DNA from: Lachnospiraceae bacterium UBA7110
Lineage (GTDB): Bacteria; Bacillota; Clostridia; Lachnospirales; Lachnospiraceae
DNA length: 17,275 nucleotides
Assembly (NCBI GenBank): GCA_002492295.1
Contig: DKYC01000077.1
Span: 6,704-23,978 of the forward strand
Reading direction: 5' to 3'
In this document: in pieces, positions 6,966 to 13,065 of the stretch
How the letters are laid out: each line of letters opens with the position of its first letter
Position numbering within the stretch: position 1 is the first letter of the stretch
Translations under genes and position numbers: made by a program
Notes under the pieces: generated by a model
Told to the model about the DNA's origin: nothing
Databases searched by the model: none
What the model saw: only the letters and a program-made list of their open reading frames with translations

Positions 6966-8591
6966 ATGGCAAAGGAAATTAAATATGGGGCAGAAGCCCG
7001 CAAAGCATTAGAAGCAGGCGTGGATAAACTGGCGGATACCGTAAGCGTGACACTTGGACCAAAAGGCAGGAACGTTGTACTTGACAAGTCGTTCGGCGCA
7101 CCGCTGATTACAAACGACGGTGTGACAATTGCAAAGGAAATTGAGCTTGAGGATGCGTTTGAAAACATGGGCGCACAGCTTGTCAAAGAAGTTGCCACAA
7201 AGACAAACGACGTGGCTGGTGATGGTACAACGACAGCGACGGTTCTTGCACAGGCGATGATTAACGAGGGTATGAAGAATTTGGCGGCAGGCGCAAACCC
7301 GATTATTTTGAGAAAGGGTATGAAGAAAGCGACAAACTGTGCAGTTGACGCGATTGCTTCCATGAGCTCTAAGGTAAACGGCAAACAGCATATCGCAAGA
7401 GTTGCGACGGTTTCTTCCGGCGACGAGGAAGTCGGAAATATGGTAGCGGACGCGATGGAGAAGGTTTCCGGCGACGGCGTTATCACGATTGAGGAGTCAA
7501 AGACCATGCAGACTGAGCTTGACCTGGTAGAAGGTATGCAGTTTGACCGCGGTTATATTTCCGCATACATGGCAACGGATATGGATAAGATGGAAGCGAC
7601 AATGGAAGATCCCTACATCTTAATTACGGATAAGAAGATTTCAAATATTCAGGAAATCCTTCCGGTTTTGGAGCAGGTTGTGCAGTCCGGCGCAAAGCTT
7701 CTGATTATCGCTGAGGACGTTGAGGGTGAGGCGCTTACGACACTGATTGTCAACAAGCTGCGTGGTACATTTAATGTCGTAGCAGTAAAGGCTCCGGGAT
7801 ATGGTGACAGAAGAAAGGCTATGCTTGAGGATATCGCAATCCTGACAGGCGGTCAGGTAATCAGCGAGGAGCTTGGTCTTGACCTTAAAGAGACAACCTT
7901 GGAGCAGTGTGGACGCGCGAAGTCCGTTAAGGTTCAGAAGGAGAACACAATTATCGTTGACGGAGAAGGCGATAAGGCGGCAATCGATGCCAGGATTTCA
8001 CAGATTAAGAAGCAGATTGAGGAGACAACGTCTGATTTTGATAAGGAAAAATTACAGGAACGTCTTGCAAAGCTTGCAGGCGGCGTTGCGGTAATCCGCG
8101 TCGGTGCGGCAACAGAGACAGAGATGAAGGAAGCAAAGCTTCGTATGGAGGATGCGCTTAATGCGACGAGGGCAGCCGTAGAGGAAGGAATTATCGCAGG
8201 CGGCGGTTCTGCATATATCCATGCGTCCAAGAAGGTTGCGAATCTTGTTGAATCACTTGAAGGTGATGAGAAGACCGGCGCAAAGATTGTCTTAAAGGCA
8301 TTGGAGGCTCCTTTGTTTATCATTGCCGCAAACGCAGGTCTTGAGGGCAGTGTCATTGTCAACAAGGTAAAAGAGTCAGAGATTGGTTTTGGCTTTGACG
8401 CGGCAAAGGAAGAGTATGTTGATATGGTTGAGGCAGGAATTCTTGATCCGGCGAAGGTGACAAGAAGCGCATTACAGAATGCTTGTTCCGTAGCGAGCAC
8501 ACTGCTTACGACAGAGTCGGTTGTTGCAAATATTAAGGAAGATGCTCCTGCAATGCCGGCAGGCGGTCCGGGCATGGGCGGTATGATGTAA
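6966..8591 (+). CDS. groEL: Chaperonin GroEL (Cpn60)
   Basis: The 541-residue chaperonin is complete. Visible hallmarks are TLGPKGRNVVLDKSFG with the ATPase aspartate, NDGVTIAKEI, the nucleotide-binding AGDGTTTATVLAQA, the apical domain with QFDRGYIS and APGYGDRRKAML, and LAGGVAVIRVGAATE. It also has GIIAGGGSA and the flexible tail ending GGPGMGGMM. It forms a double heptameric ring that folds cytoplasmic proteins with GroES and ATP. GGAGGA (6951-6956) lies 9 bases before the ATG. The next gene, a CRP/FNR-type regulator, begins 3 bases after the stop, so the two are very likely co-transcribed and translationally coupled. Confidence 0.98.
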   Translation: MAKEIKYGAEARKALEAGVDKLADTVSVTLGPKGRNVVLDKSFGAPLITNDGVTIAKEIELEDAFENMGAQLVKEVATKTNDVAGDGTTTATVLAQAMINEGMKNLAAGANPIILRKGMKKATNCAVDAIASMSSKVNGKQHIARVATVSSGDEEVGNMVADAMEKVSGDGVITIEESKTMQTELDLVEGMQFDRGYISAYMATDMDKMEATMEDPYILITDKKISNIQEILPVLEQVVQSGAKLLIIAEDVEGEALTTLIVNKLRGTFNVVAVKAPGYGDRRKAMLEDIAILTGGQVISEELGLDLKETTLEQCGRAKSVKVQKENTIIVDGEGDKAAIDARISQIKKQIEETTSDFDKEKLQERLAKLAGGVAVIRVGAATETEMKEAKLRMEDALNATRAAVEEGIIAGGGSAYIHASKKVANLVESLEGDEKTGAKIVLKALEAPLFIIAANAGLEGSVIVNKVKESEIGFGFDAAKEEYVDMVEAGILDPAKVTRSALQNACSVASTLLTTESVVANIKEDAPAMPAGGPGMGGMM

Positions 8592-8594
8592 TCC

Positions 8595-9287
8595 ATGACA
8601 GAACATGTAAGGCGGTGCAGGGAGTGTCTGGAAGACATTCATTTATTCCGCAATATCAGCGACGCGGAGCTTGACAAAATGTTTGCGTGCTCCAAGACTG
8701 TCGAGCGTTCGTTCTACGATGAAAGCTATATTTTCCGACAGGGCGAGACACCAAAGAATTTGTTTCTGTTGCTGGAAGGCTCCGTGATGCTTGCAAAGGA
8801 TTTTGCGTCGGGAAAGCGGGATGTGCTGGTACTGGTGGAAGCGGGTGATGTGTTTGGCGAGATGTTTCTGTTTGCGGATGCAAAAAAATACTGGTATGAC
8901 GCAATCGCGCAGGGCAGTGTCAGGCTTTTGGAAATACCGTGGGATTTTTTCTACTGCTTTTGCAGCAACGCCTGTGAACATCACAGGATGATTACGAGAA
9001 ACATGCTGGAGATACAGTCCGAAAAGAATTTTTCCATGACGAGAAAGCTGCATCTTTTAGCGGGCACAACGCTCAAGGAGCGGATAGCGCTGTGGCTTTT
9101 GGATCAGGCGTCGGAAAACGGCGTTGTGCGTCTTATCATGAACCGCGAAGAGCTTGCCGATTATTTGGGGACGACGCGTCCTTCCCTCTCAAGGGAGCTG
9201 ATGAAAATGCAGCAGGAGGGATTTATCACTGTGGAAAAGAATGTCATAAGGATTTCTGATCGCCGTGCGCTTGAAGCGCTTTATTGA
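8595..9287 (+). CDS. CRP/FNR-family transcriptional regulator, cysteine-rich
   Basis: The 230-residue protein has a cyclic-nucleotide-binding-type beta barrel (about 16-115, with FRQGETPKNLFLLLEGSV and VEAGDVFGEMFLF), a dimer helix (about 128-155) and a C-terminal winged helix. The helix-turn-helix reads NREELADYLGTTRPSLSREL. Barrel residues typical of cAMP binding are not evident. Six cysteines stand out: C8 and C11 (CREC), C32, and C121, C123, C127 (CFCSNAC). They are not in the E. coli FNR pattern but could hold an Fe-S cluster or act as redox thiols. The recognition helix has the conserved Ser-Arg but not the usual Glu of FNR and CRP, so a different half-site is expected. Its start is 3 bases after groEL with only a weak ribosome binding site, suggesting coupling. 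It probably acts on the palindrome at 9353-9366. It resembles the clostridial HcpR-type branch, but I cannot place it firmly. Confidence 0.9.
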   Translation: MTEHVRRCRECLEDIHLFRNISDAELDKMFACSKTVERSFYDESYIFRQGETPKNLFLLLEGSVMLAKDFASGKRDVLVLVEAGDVFGEMFLFADAKKYWYDAIAQGSVRLLEIPWDFFYCFCSNACEHHRMITRNMLEIQSEKNFSMTRKLHLLAGTTLKERIALWLLDQASENGVVRLIMNREELADYLGTTRPSLSRELMKMQQEGFITVEKNVIRISDRRALEALY

Positions 9288-9352
9288 CCTTGGCGTTGCA
9301 GTCTTGCCATCGTTTCATTGTATTTTATTTGGAACAAAAAATTTAAAAAAAT

Positions 9353-9366
9353 GTAACAGATGTTAC
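9353..9366 (+). promoter_or_regulatory. CRP/FNR-type operator palindrome upstream of grcA
   Basis: GTAACAGATGTTAC is a perfect 6-2-6 palindrome. Its centre (9359.5) lies about 41-42 bases upstream of the transcription start predicted from the -10 box at 9389. This is the class II position from which CRP/FNR activators contact RNA polymerase. It lies 65 bases after the end of the adjacent regulator gene. Binding by that regulator is inference. Confidence 0.7.
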
Positions 9367-9388
9367 CGAAATTCTTCCGCGATTTGAA

Positions 9389-9394
9389 TATACT
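9389..9394 (+). promoter_or_regulatory. -10 box of an activator-dependent promoter for grcA
   Basis: TATACT is a good -10 element. No recognisable -35 box lies 16-18 bases upstream (CCGAAA at 9366-9371), as expected for a promoter that relies on an activator at -41.5. The leader that follows is about 130 bases long. Confidence 0.6.
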
Positions 9395-9457
9395 ATAGTC
9401 ACAGGCTGAAAGAAACAGGCAGGAAAAAAAGAAAAATCATCATAATAGAAGTATTCA

Positions 9458-9527
9458 AAAACAAGGAGGAAAAATTTCTCTGCTCCTGGTGGGGCAGTCG
9501 CATTTTCCTTCGGAAAACAAGGAGGAA
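9458..9527 (+). repeat. Duplicated Shine-Dalgarno block and hairpins in the grcA leader
   Basis: AAAACAAGGAGGAA occurs twice, at 9458-9471 and 9514-9527, exactly 56 bases apart. Only the second copy is well placed for the ATG at 9534. The first has no good start codon at normal spacing; the nearest in-frame GTG, at 9489, is 19 bases away. TTTTCC (9503-9508) pairs with GGAAAA (9512-9517) in a tight hairpin, or alternatively the same TTTTCC stretch can pair with the first copy. The two exclusive folds would leave the second ribosome binding site differently exposed. A regulatory role is speculative. Confidence 0.5.
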
Positions 9528-9533
9528 TTAGTT

Positions 9534-9776
9534 ATGGCAGCAAATACACAGCAGGTAGACAATCTGGTAAATCTTTTGGACGGATATGCAACTAAGGGAG
9601 GACATCATCTGAATGTCAATGTTTTGAACAGGGATACGCTTTTGGACGCGCAGAAGCACCCGGAGAATTATCCGCAGCTTACCATCAGGGTTTCTGGCTA
9701 TGCCGTAAACTTCATTAAGCTGACGCCGGAACAGCAGGCGGATGTTATTTCAAGAACATTCCATGAAGGCGTATAA
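9534..9776 (+). CDS. grcA: Stand-alone glycyl radical domain protein, GrcA/YfiD-like
   Basis: The 80-residue protein corresponds to the C-terminal glycyl radical domain of pyruvate formate-lyase (PFL). Residues 22-46 (GGHHLNVNVLNRDTLLDAQK and on) and the core RVSGYAVNFIKLTPEQQADV (52-71) followed by ISRTFHE are close to PFL. G55 in RVSGYAV is the residue activated to a radical by PFL-activating enzyme. In E. coli, GrcA (YfiD) replaces the C-terminal piece of PFL after oxygen cleaves it at the radical glycine. This protein is shorter than the E. coli one (127 residues) and lacks its N-terminal extension. AGGAGGA (9520-9526) is 7 bases before the ATG; a GTG at 9489 in frame is unlikely. The gene stands alone with an activator-type promoter and a terminator. 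It is not a PFL fragment by decay, since the start, the ribosome binding site and the full domain are intact. Confidence 0.9.
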   Translation: MAANTQQVDNLVNLLDGYATKGGHHLNVNVLNRDTLLDAQKHPENYPQLTIRVSGYAVNFIKLTPEQQADVISRTFHEGV

Positions 9777-9787
9777 TGGATGTCTGT

Positions 9788-9820
9788 AAAGGGTACTGTC
9801 TCTATGGCAGTGCCCTTTTT
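9788..9820 (+). terminator. Rho-independent terminator after grcA
   Basis: AAGGGTACTG (9789-9798) pairs with CAGTGCCCTT (9808-9817) in a 10-bp stem with one G-T pair and a 9-base loop. It runs into five Ts (9816-9820). It makes grcA a one-gene transcript. Confidence 0.88.
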
Positions 9821-9859
9821 CAATACGGAAATAACCTTATTGACGCAAAAAACATTGTA

Positions 9860-9886
9860 TTGGACAAAATTATGAAGTAATATAAT
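9860..9886 (+). promoter_or_regulatory. Probable promoter of the NfeD-SPFH genes
   Basis: TTGGAC (9860-9865) and consensus TATAAT (9881-9886) are 15 bases apart, shorter than optimal. It lies 55 bases before the NfeD-like start and after the grcA terminator. Confidence 0.5.
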
Positions 9887-9941
9887 TCTGACAGGAAAAT
9901 AAAATCCTTTGAAACAGAAAAGACAGAAAGGAGGATGTATC

Positions 9942-10385
9942 ATGAATACAATGGTGTGGCTGGTTGCGATGATTGTACTGATTATCATTGAAATTGTAAC
10001 AGTCGGTTTTGGTGCAATCTGGTTTGCGCTCGGTGCACTTGCGGCAGTTCTGGCGACGCTTTTGGGTGCAGGGACAATGCTGCAGATTGCCGTGTTTCTC
10101 GCCGTATCCTTTGTGACGTTAATCTTCACAAGACCGCTGGTGGTGAAGTACATAAACGTATCGCGGACAAGGACGAATTATGAGGGCATTATCGGTAAGG
10201 TCGTTCGTATCACGCAGGACGTTGACAATATTGTGGAAACGGGCTGTGCGGTGGTAAACGGTCAGGACTGGACGGTGCGGGCGGCAGACAACGGCTGTAA
10301 AATCGCGGCGGGAGCACTTGCGAAGGTTGTGGACATTAAAGGTGTAAAATTAATTGTTGAAAAGTATGAGGAGGAGACAAACTAA
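9942..10385 (+). CDS. NfeD-like membrane protein
   Basis: The 147-residue protein has hydrophobic helices at about 3-22, 25-43 and 46-64, then a soluble C-terminal beta-rich domain (about 75-143). That domain contains GIIGKVVRITQDVD, GCAVVNGQDWTVRA and a closing KVVDIKGVKLIVE, the OB-fold pattern of the NfeD C-terminal domain. The serine protease part of long NfeD proteins is absent, so this is the short class. Such proteins are nearly always encoded beside a stomatin/prohibitin-type SPFH protein and are thought to work with it in membrane organisation or quality control. Here the stop overlaps the start of the SPFH gene by one base (TAATG), fitting that partnership. The ATG at 9942 has AAAGGAGGA close upstream; an earlier in-frame codon at 9909 would only add a charged stretch. 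Confidence 0.88.
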   Translation: MNTMVWLVAMIVLIIIEIVTVGFGAIWFALGALAAVLATLLGAGTMLQIAVFLAVSFVTLIFTRPLVVKYINVSRTRTNYEGIIGKVVRITQDVDNIVETGCAVVNGQDWTVRAADNGCKIAAGALAKVVDIKGVKLIVEKYEEETN

Positions 10386-11296
10386 TGGGATGGATATTGG
10401 CGATTCTATTTATCATTATTTTATTGATTGCAACAAACGTGCGCGTTGTACCGCAGGCATCAGCGTATGTTATTGAGCGGCTTGGGGGATATGACAGTAC
10501 ATGGGGCGTAGGCGTTCATTTTAAGATTCCGTTTCTCGACAGGGTGGCAAAGAGGGTTAATTTAAAAGAGCAGGTGGTTGATTTCCCGCCTCAGCCCGTT
10601 ATCACAAAGGATAATGTAACAATGCAGATTGATACGGTTGTATTTTTCCAAATCACTGACCCGAAGATGTACGCATACGGTGTGGATAATCCGATTATGG
10701 CAATTGAAAAGCTGACTGCGACGACACTCCGAAACATTATCGGTGATATGGAGCTGGACCAGACACTGACATCAAGGGAAATCATAAATACAAACATGCG
10801 TTCCGCATTGGACCAGGCAACGGATCCATGGGGGATTAAGGTAAACCGTGTTGAGCTGAAAAACATTATTCCGCCCGAGGCAATCCGCAATGCGATGGAG
10901 AAACAGATGAAGGCGGAGCGTGAACGGCGTGAGGCAATCCTTCGTGCAGAGGGTGAGAAGAAGTCAACAATCCTTGTGGCGGAAGGTCAGAAGGAGTCGG
11001 CAATTCTTGAGGCAGAGGCGGAAAAGCAGGCTGCAATCCTTCGTGCAGAGGCGGAAAAAGAGCGTAAAATCCGCGAGGCGGAAGGTCAGGCGGAGGCAAT
11101 CAGGGTCGTACAGATGGCAAACGCCGAAGGAATTAAGTTCTTAAGGGATGCGGGTGCGGATGAAGCAGTGCTTACGATTAAAAAACTTGAAGCATTTGAG
11201 AAGGCTGCAAACGGTACTGCGACTAAGATCATTATTCCGTCGGAACTTCAGGGTGTGGCAGGACTTGCGAAGTCAGTCGGTGAAATTCTGAAGTAA
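10385..11296 (+). CDS. SPFH-domain membrane scaffold protein (stomatin/QmcA-like)
   Basis: The 303-residue protein has one N-terminal membrane anchor (about 2-18, very rich in Ile and Leu). An SPFH band domain follows (about 22-180: VVPQASAYVIERLGGY, PFLDRVAKRVNLKEQVVDFP, ITKDNVTMQIDTVVFFQITD, TLRNIIGDMELDQTLTSRE). A long Ala/Glu/Lys-rich coiled coil (about 165-245) and a short tail complete it. The coiled coil is built from 11-residue repeats. Members assemble into large membrane cages or microdomains, and the bacterial relative QmcA associates with the protease FtsH. Translation is probably coupled to the NfeD-like gene through the one-base overlap, and GGAGGAG lies just upstream. No terminator precedes the next gene 46 bases on, so the two-component genes may belong to the same transcript. 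Confidence 0.95.
   Translation: MGWILAILFIIILLIATNVRVVPQASAYVIERLGGYDSTWGVGVHFKIPFLDRVAKRVNLKEQVVDFPPQPVITKDNVTMQIDTVVFFQITDPKMYAYGVDNPIMAIEKLTATTLRNIIGDMELDQTLTSREIINTNMRSALDQATDPWGIKVNRVELKNIIPPEAIRNAMEKQMKAERERREAILRAEGEKKSTILVAEGQKESAILEAEAEKQAAILRAEAEKERKIREAEGQAEAIRVVQMANAEGIKFLRDAGADEAVLTIKKLEAFEKAANGTATKIIIPSELQGVAGLAKSVGEILK
10934..11051 (+). repeat. 33-bp coding repeats in the SPFH coiled coil
   Basis: Five consecutive 11-residue units are visible: AILRAEGEKKS, TILVAEGQKES, AILEAEAEKQA, AILRAEAEKER and KIREAEGQAEA. At the DNA level the 18-base string beginning GCAATCCTTCGTGCAGAG recurs identically at 10934 and 11033, 99 bases (3 x 33) apart. This suggests expansion by unit duplication, and unit number could vary between strains. 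Confidence 0.8.
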
Positions 11297-11342
11297 GGAT
11301 TCACACGTTTGTATAGGGAAAGGATAACAGGGGGGCAGCAAA

Positions 11343-12095
11343 ATGGCAGGTCAGGGTGTGACAAAAATTTTGATACTGGAGGACAGCAGGGACAGCTTAA
11401 ATGCCGTTACCGCGATGGCAGAACATGTATCAGAGACCGTGGCCGTTGTTCCCGTGAAAAGTCTGGAGGAGGCGAGAGCTGCGCTGAACGGGGCGCAGCA
11501 GCCCTTTCAGGCTTTTTTGCTTGATATCAACTTAAATCCCGATGACAAAAAGGACTGTTCGGGAATGACATTTGCGCGGGAAATACGGGCAAAAAAAGAG
11601 TATGCGTTCACGCCGATTGTTATGATTACTTCAATTGCGAATATGGAGCTTGCGGCATACAGGGAGCTGCACTGTTATCAGTATCTGATTAAACCTTACC
11701 GGAAATCTGATATTGAACAGCTTGTGGGAAAACTTCTGTTTTTGTCTCAGCAGGGGGAAACGCGCGAAAGCTTTGTGATGGTCAAAAAGGATGGCGTCAA
11801 CTATAAGCTTTTCTGCAAGGACATTATCTGTGTCAGGGCGGTGCCAAGAGGGGTGGGCTTTGTGCTTGCGAAGGAGGAAATGAGGGTGCCGTATCTGTCA
11901 ATCAGGCAGCTTTTGGAGAAGCTGCCCAAAAAGCGCTTTTTGCAGGTGCACCGGATGTGTGTGGTCAATTTGGATTATATCGATTATGTGGACACAGTGA
12001 ACGGGCTGATCCGCTTGAAAAACGGGGAAACAGCAGAGGTGGGTGTTACGTATAAGAACGGACTGCTTCAGAAAATCAATGGAAAGGACGAATAA
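11343..12095 (+). CDS. LytTR-family response regulator (AgrA-like)
   Basis: The 250-residue protein has a receiver domain (about 7-132) with acidic residues E13-D14, phosphoacceptor D61 in FLLDINL, a Thr in MITS and the conserved Lys in LIKPY. A LytTR DNA-binding domain follows (about 144-248), with YKLFCKDIICVRA, the typical FLQVHRMCVVNLDYIDYVD and LKNGETAEVGVTY. LytTR regulators such as AgrA and ComE usually control peptide-signalling, bacteriocin, adhesion or envelope genes. AGGGGGG is 8 bases before the ATG. The stop directly abuts the start of its kinase. No agrB, agrD or peptide exporter gene is in the window, so the signal and targets are unknown. Confidence 0.94.
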   Translation: MAGQGVTKILILEDSRDSLNAVTAMAEHVSETVAVVPVKSLEEARAALNGAQQPFQAFLLDINLNPDDKKDCSGMTFAREIRAKKEYAFTPIVMITSIANMELAAYRELHCYQYLIKPYRKSDIEQLVGKLLFLSQQGETRESFVMVKKDGVNYKLFCKDIICVRAVPRGVGFVLAKEEMRVPYLSIRQLLEKLPKKRFLQVHRMCVVNLDYIDYVDTVNGLIRLKNGETAEVGVTYKNGLLQKINGKDE

Positions 12096-12944
12096 ATGGC
12101 GGAGCTTGGAAGGAAATTTTTGTATCGGATATTCTGCGCGGTGGCGCTGATTGTGACAATCTATCTGCTGATTGACCTGTCGCAAAGCCACACGCTTGAA
12201 ATAAAGGTAATGGTGCTGTTTGGAATTATTTTTTCCGTGATTCTTTTGGGACTATTTGACTGGAGCCGCAATTATGCCGACTTAAGGAAGAAGGAGCAGG
12301 AATTAAAGATTTACAAGCTGTACATAAAGCCCATGGAGGAGCTGACAAAGGATATCCGGGCAAGGCAGCATGAGTTTGACAATCATATGAATGCAATTTT
12401 AAACATGCATGTGACGATTGATAATTATGATGAGCTTGTGAAAGCGCAGTCGGCATATGGCAGGGGGATTTACGGTGACAGACCGCGCTGTGACCTTTCT
12501 CTTTTACGCATTTCCGATAAAATTCTTGCCGGATTTCTATACAGTAAGATTATCGCGGCACCGGAATTCATTGATATTGATATACAGGTGCTGAGTCAGG
12601 AAATTGTGACATCCGTGTCGGAACATTCCTTAGTGGAGATTATTGGGGTGCTTGTGGACAATGCGTTTGAGGCGGCGCAGCCTTCGCGTAACAGGGTGGA
12701 AATGATTTTGGATTCCAAGGATGACAAGCTGGTTTTTGTGATTAAAAATCAGGTGGAACATCTCACGATGGGCGAGATTGCGCATTTTTTTGAAAAGGGA
12801 TTTACCACCAAGAACAACCGTGAGGACAGAGGGCTTGGACTGTATCAGGCAAACCGGCTTGTGCTTGACCATAATGGGGAAATCACGGTGGAACTTTTGG
12901 GGAACGCGGGCGCGCAGGAGATTTGTTTCCGGGTGGAAATATAG
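12096..12944 (+). CDS. GHKL sensor histidine kinase (AgrC/HPK10-like)
   Basis: The 282-residue kinase has two membrane helices only (about 10-27 and 37-54) with a very short external loop between them. A coiled linker, the phosphorylated H92 in RQHEFDNHMNAI and an ATPase domain follow. The N box is LVDNAFEAA (N189), and the G box is RGLGLYQANRL (245-255). The H-box form (QHEFxNH) and the lack of a separate dimerisation box are those of AgrC-like kinases paired with LytTR regulators. AgrC itself has six or seven membrane helices for peptide sensing; this sensor module is strongly reduced, so it may detect membrane state or act with a partner membrane protein. Its ATG follows the regulator stop with no gap, showing tight coupling. 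No terminator follows. Confidence 0.93.
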   Translation: MAELGRKFLYRIFCAVALIVTIYLLIDLSQSHTLEIKVMVLFGIIFSVILLGLFDWSRNYADLRKKEQELKIYKLYIKPMEELTKDIRARQHEFDNHMNAILNMHVTIDNYDELVKAQSAYGRGIYGDRPRCDLSLLRISDKILAGFLYSKIIAAPEFIDIDIQVLSQEIVTSVSEHSLVEIIGVLVDNAFEAAQPSRNRVEMILDSKDDKLVFVIKNQVEHLTMGEIAHFFEKGFTTKNNREDRGLGLYQANRLVLDHNGEITVELLGNAGAQEICFRVEI

Positions 12945-12974
12945 CGTTTGGCGGTTATTTAACCGGTGCAGATG

Positions 12975-13007
12975 GCAATTGCGGACAGAGATGATGTTTG
13001 CAATTGC
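12975..13007 (+). promoter_or_regulatory. Paired GCAATTGC palindromes at the suf-like promoter
   Basis: The 8-bp palindrome GCAATTGC occurs at 12975-12982 and 13000-13007, 25 bases apart. The second copy overlaps the -35 box at 13004-13009. This is a plausible repressor site, but no known operator is recognised. Confidence 0.4.
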
Positions 13008-13032
13008 AATTTTGACAGATATTGGGTATACT
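13004..13032 (+). promoter_or_regulatory. Sigma-A promoter of the SufC/SufB-like operon
   Basis: TTGCAA (13004-13009) and TATACT (13027-13032) are separated by exactly 17 bases, 34 bases before the GTG start at 13066. A second, weaker pair (TTGACA at 13012, ATTATA at 13036) overlaps it. Confidence 0.65.
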
Positions 13033-13065
13033 GGAATTATACATTGTGGAATGGAGGCAGAATAC

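Noticed and set aside
7934..8638. Long antisense open frame (234 codons) opposite groEL, and a similar one at 6866-7507
   Set aside because: Both lie opposite a highly conserved chaperonin, have no ribosome binding site and no recognisable protein motif. They are by-products of groEL codon use.
9534..9776. grcA-like gene as the broken-off 3' end of a pyruvate formate-lyase gene
   Set aside because: It has its own promoter, regulatory palindrome, well-spaced ribosome binding site, ATG and terminator, and no PFL coding sequence precedes it.
12778..13065. N-terminal extension of the SufC-like frame through the kinase gene
   Set aside because: The extra residues are unlike any ABC protein, overlap a real kinase gene and would precede the promoter at 13004-13032.
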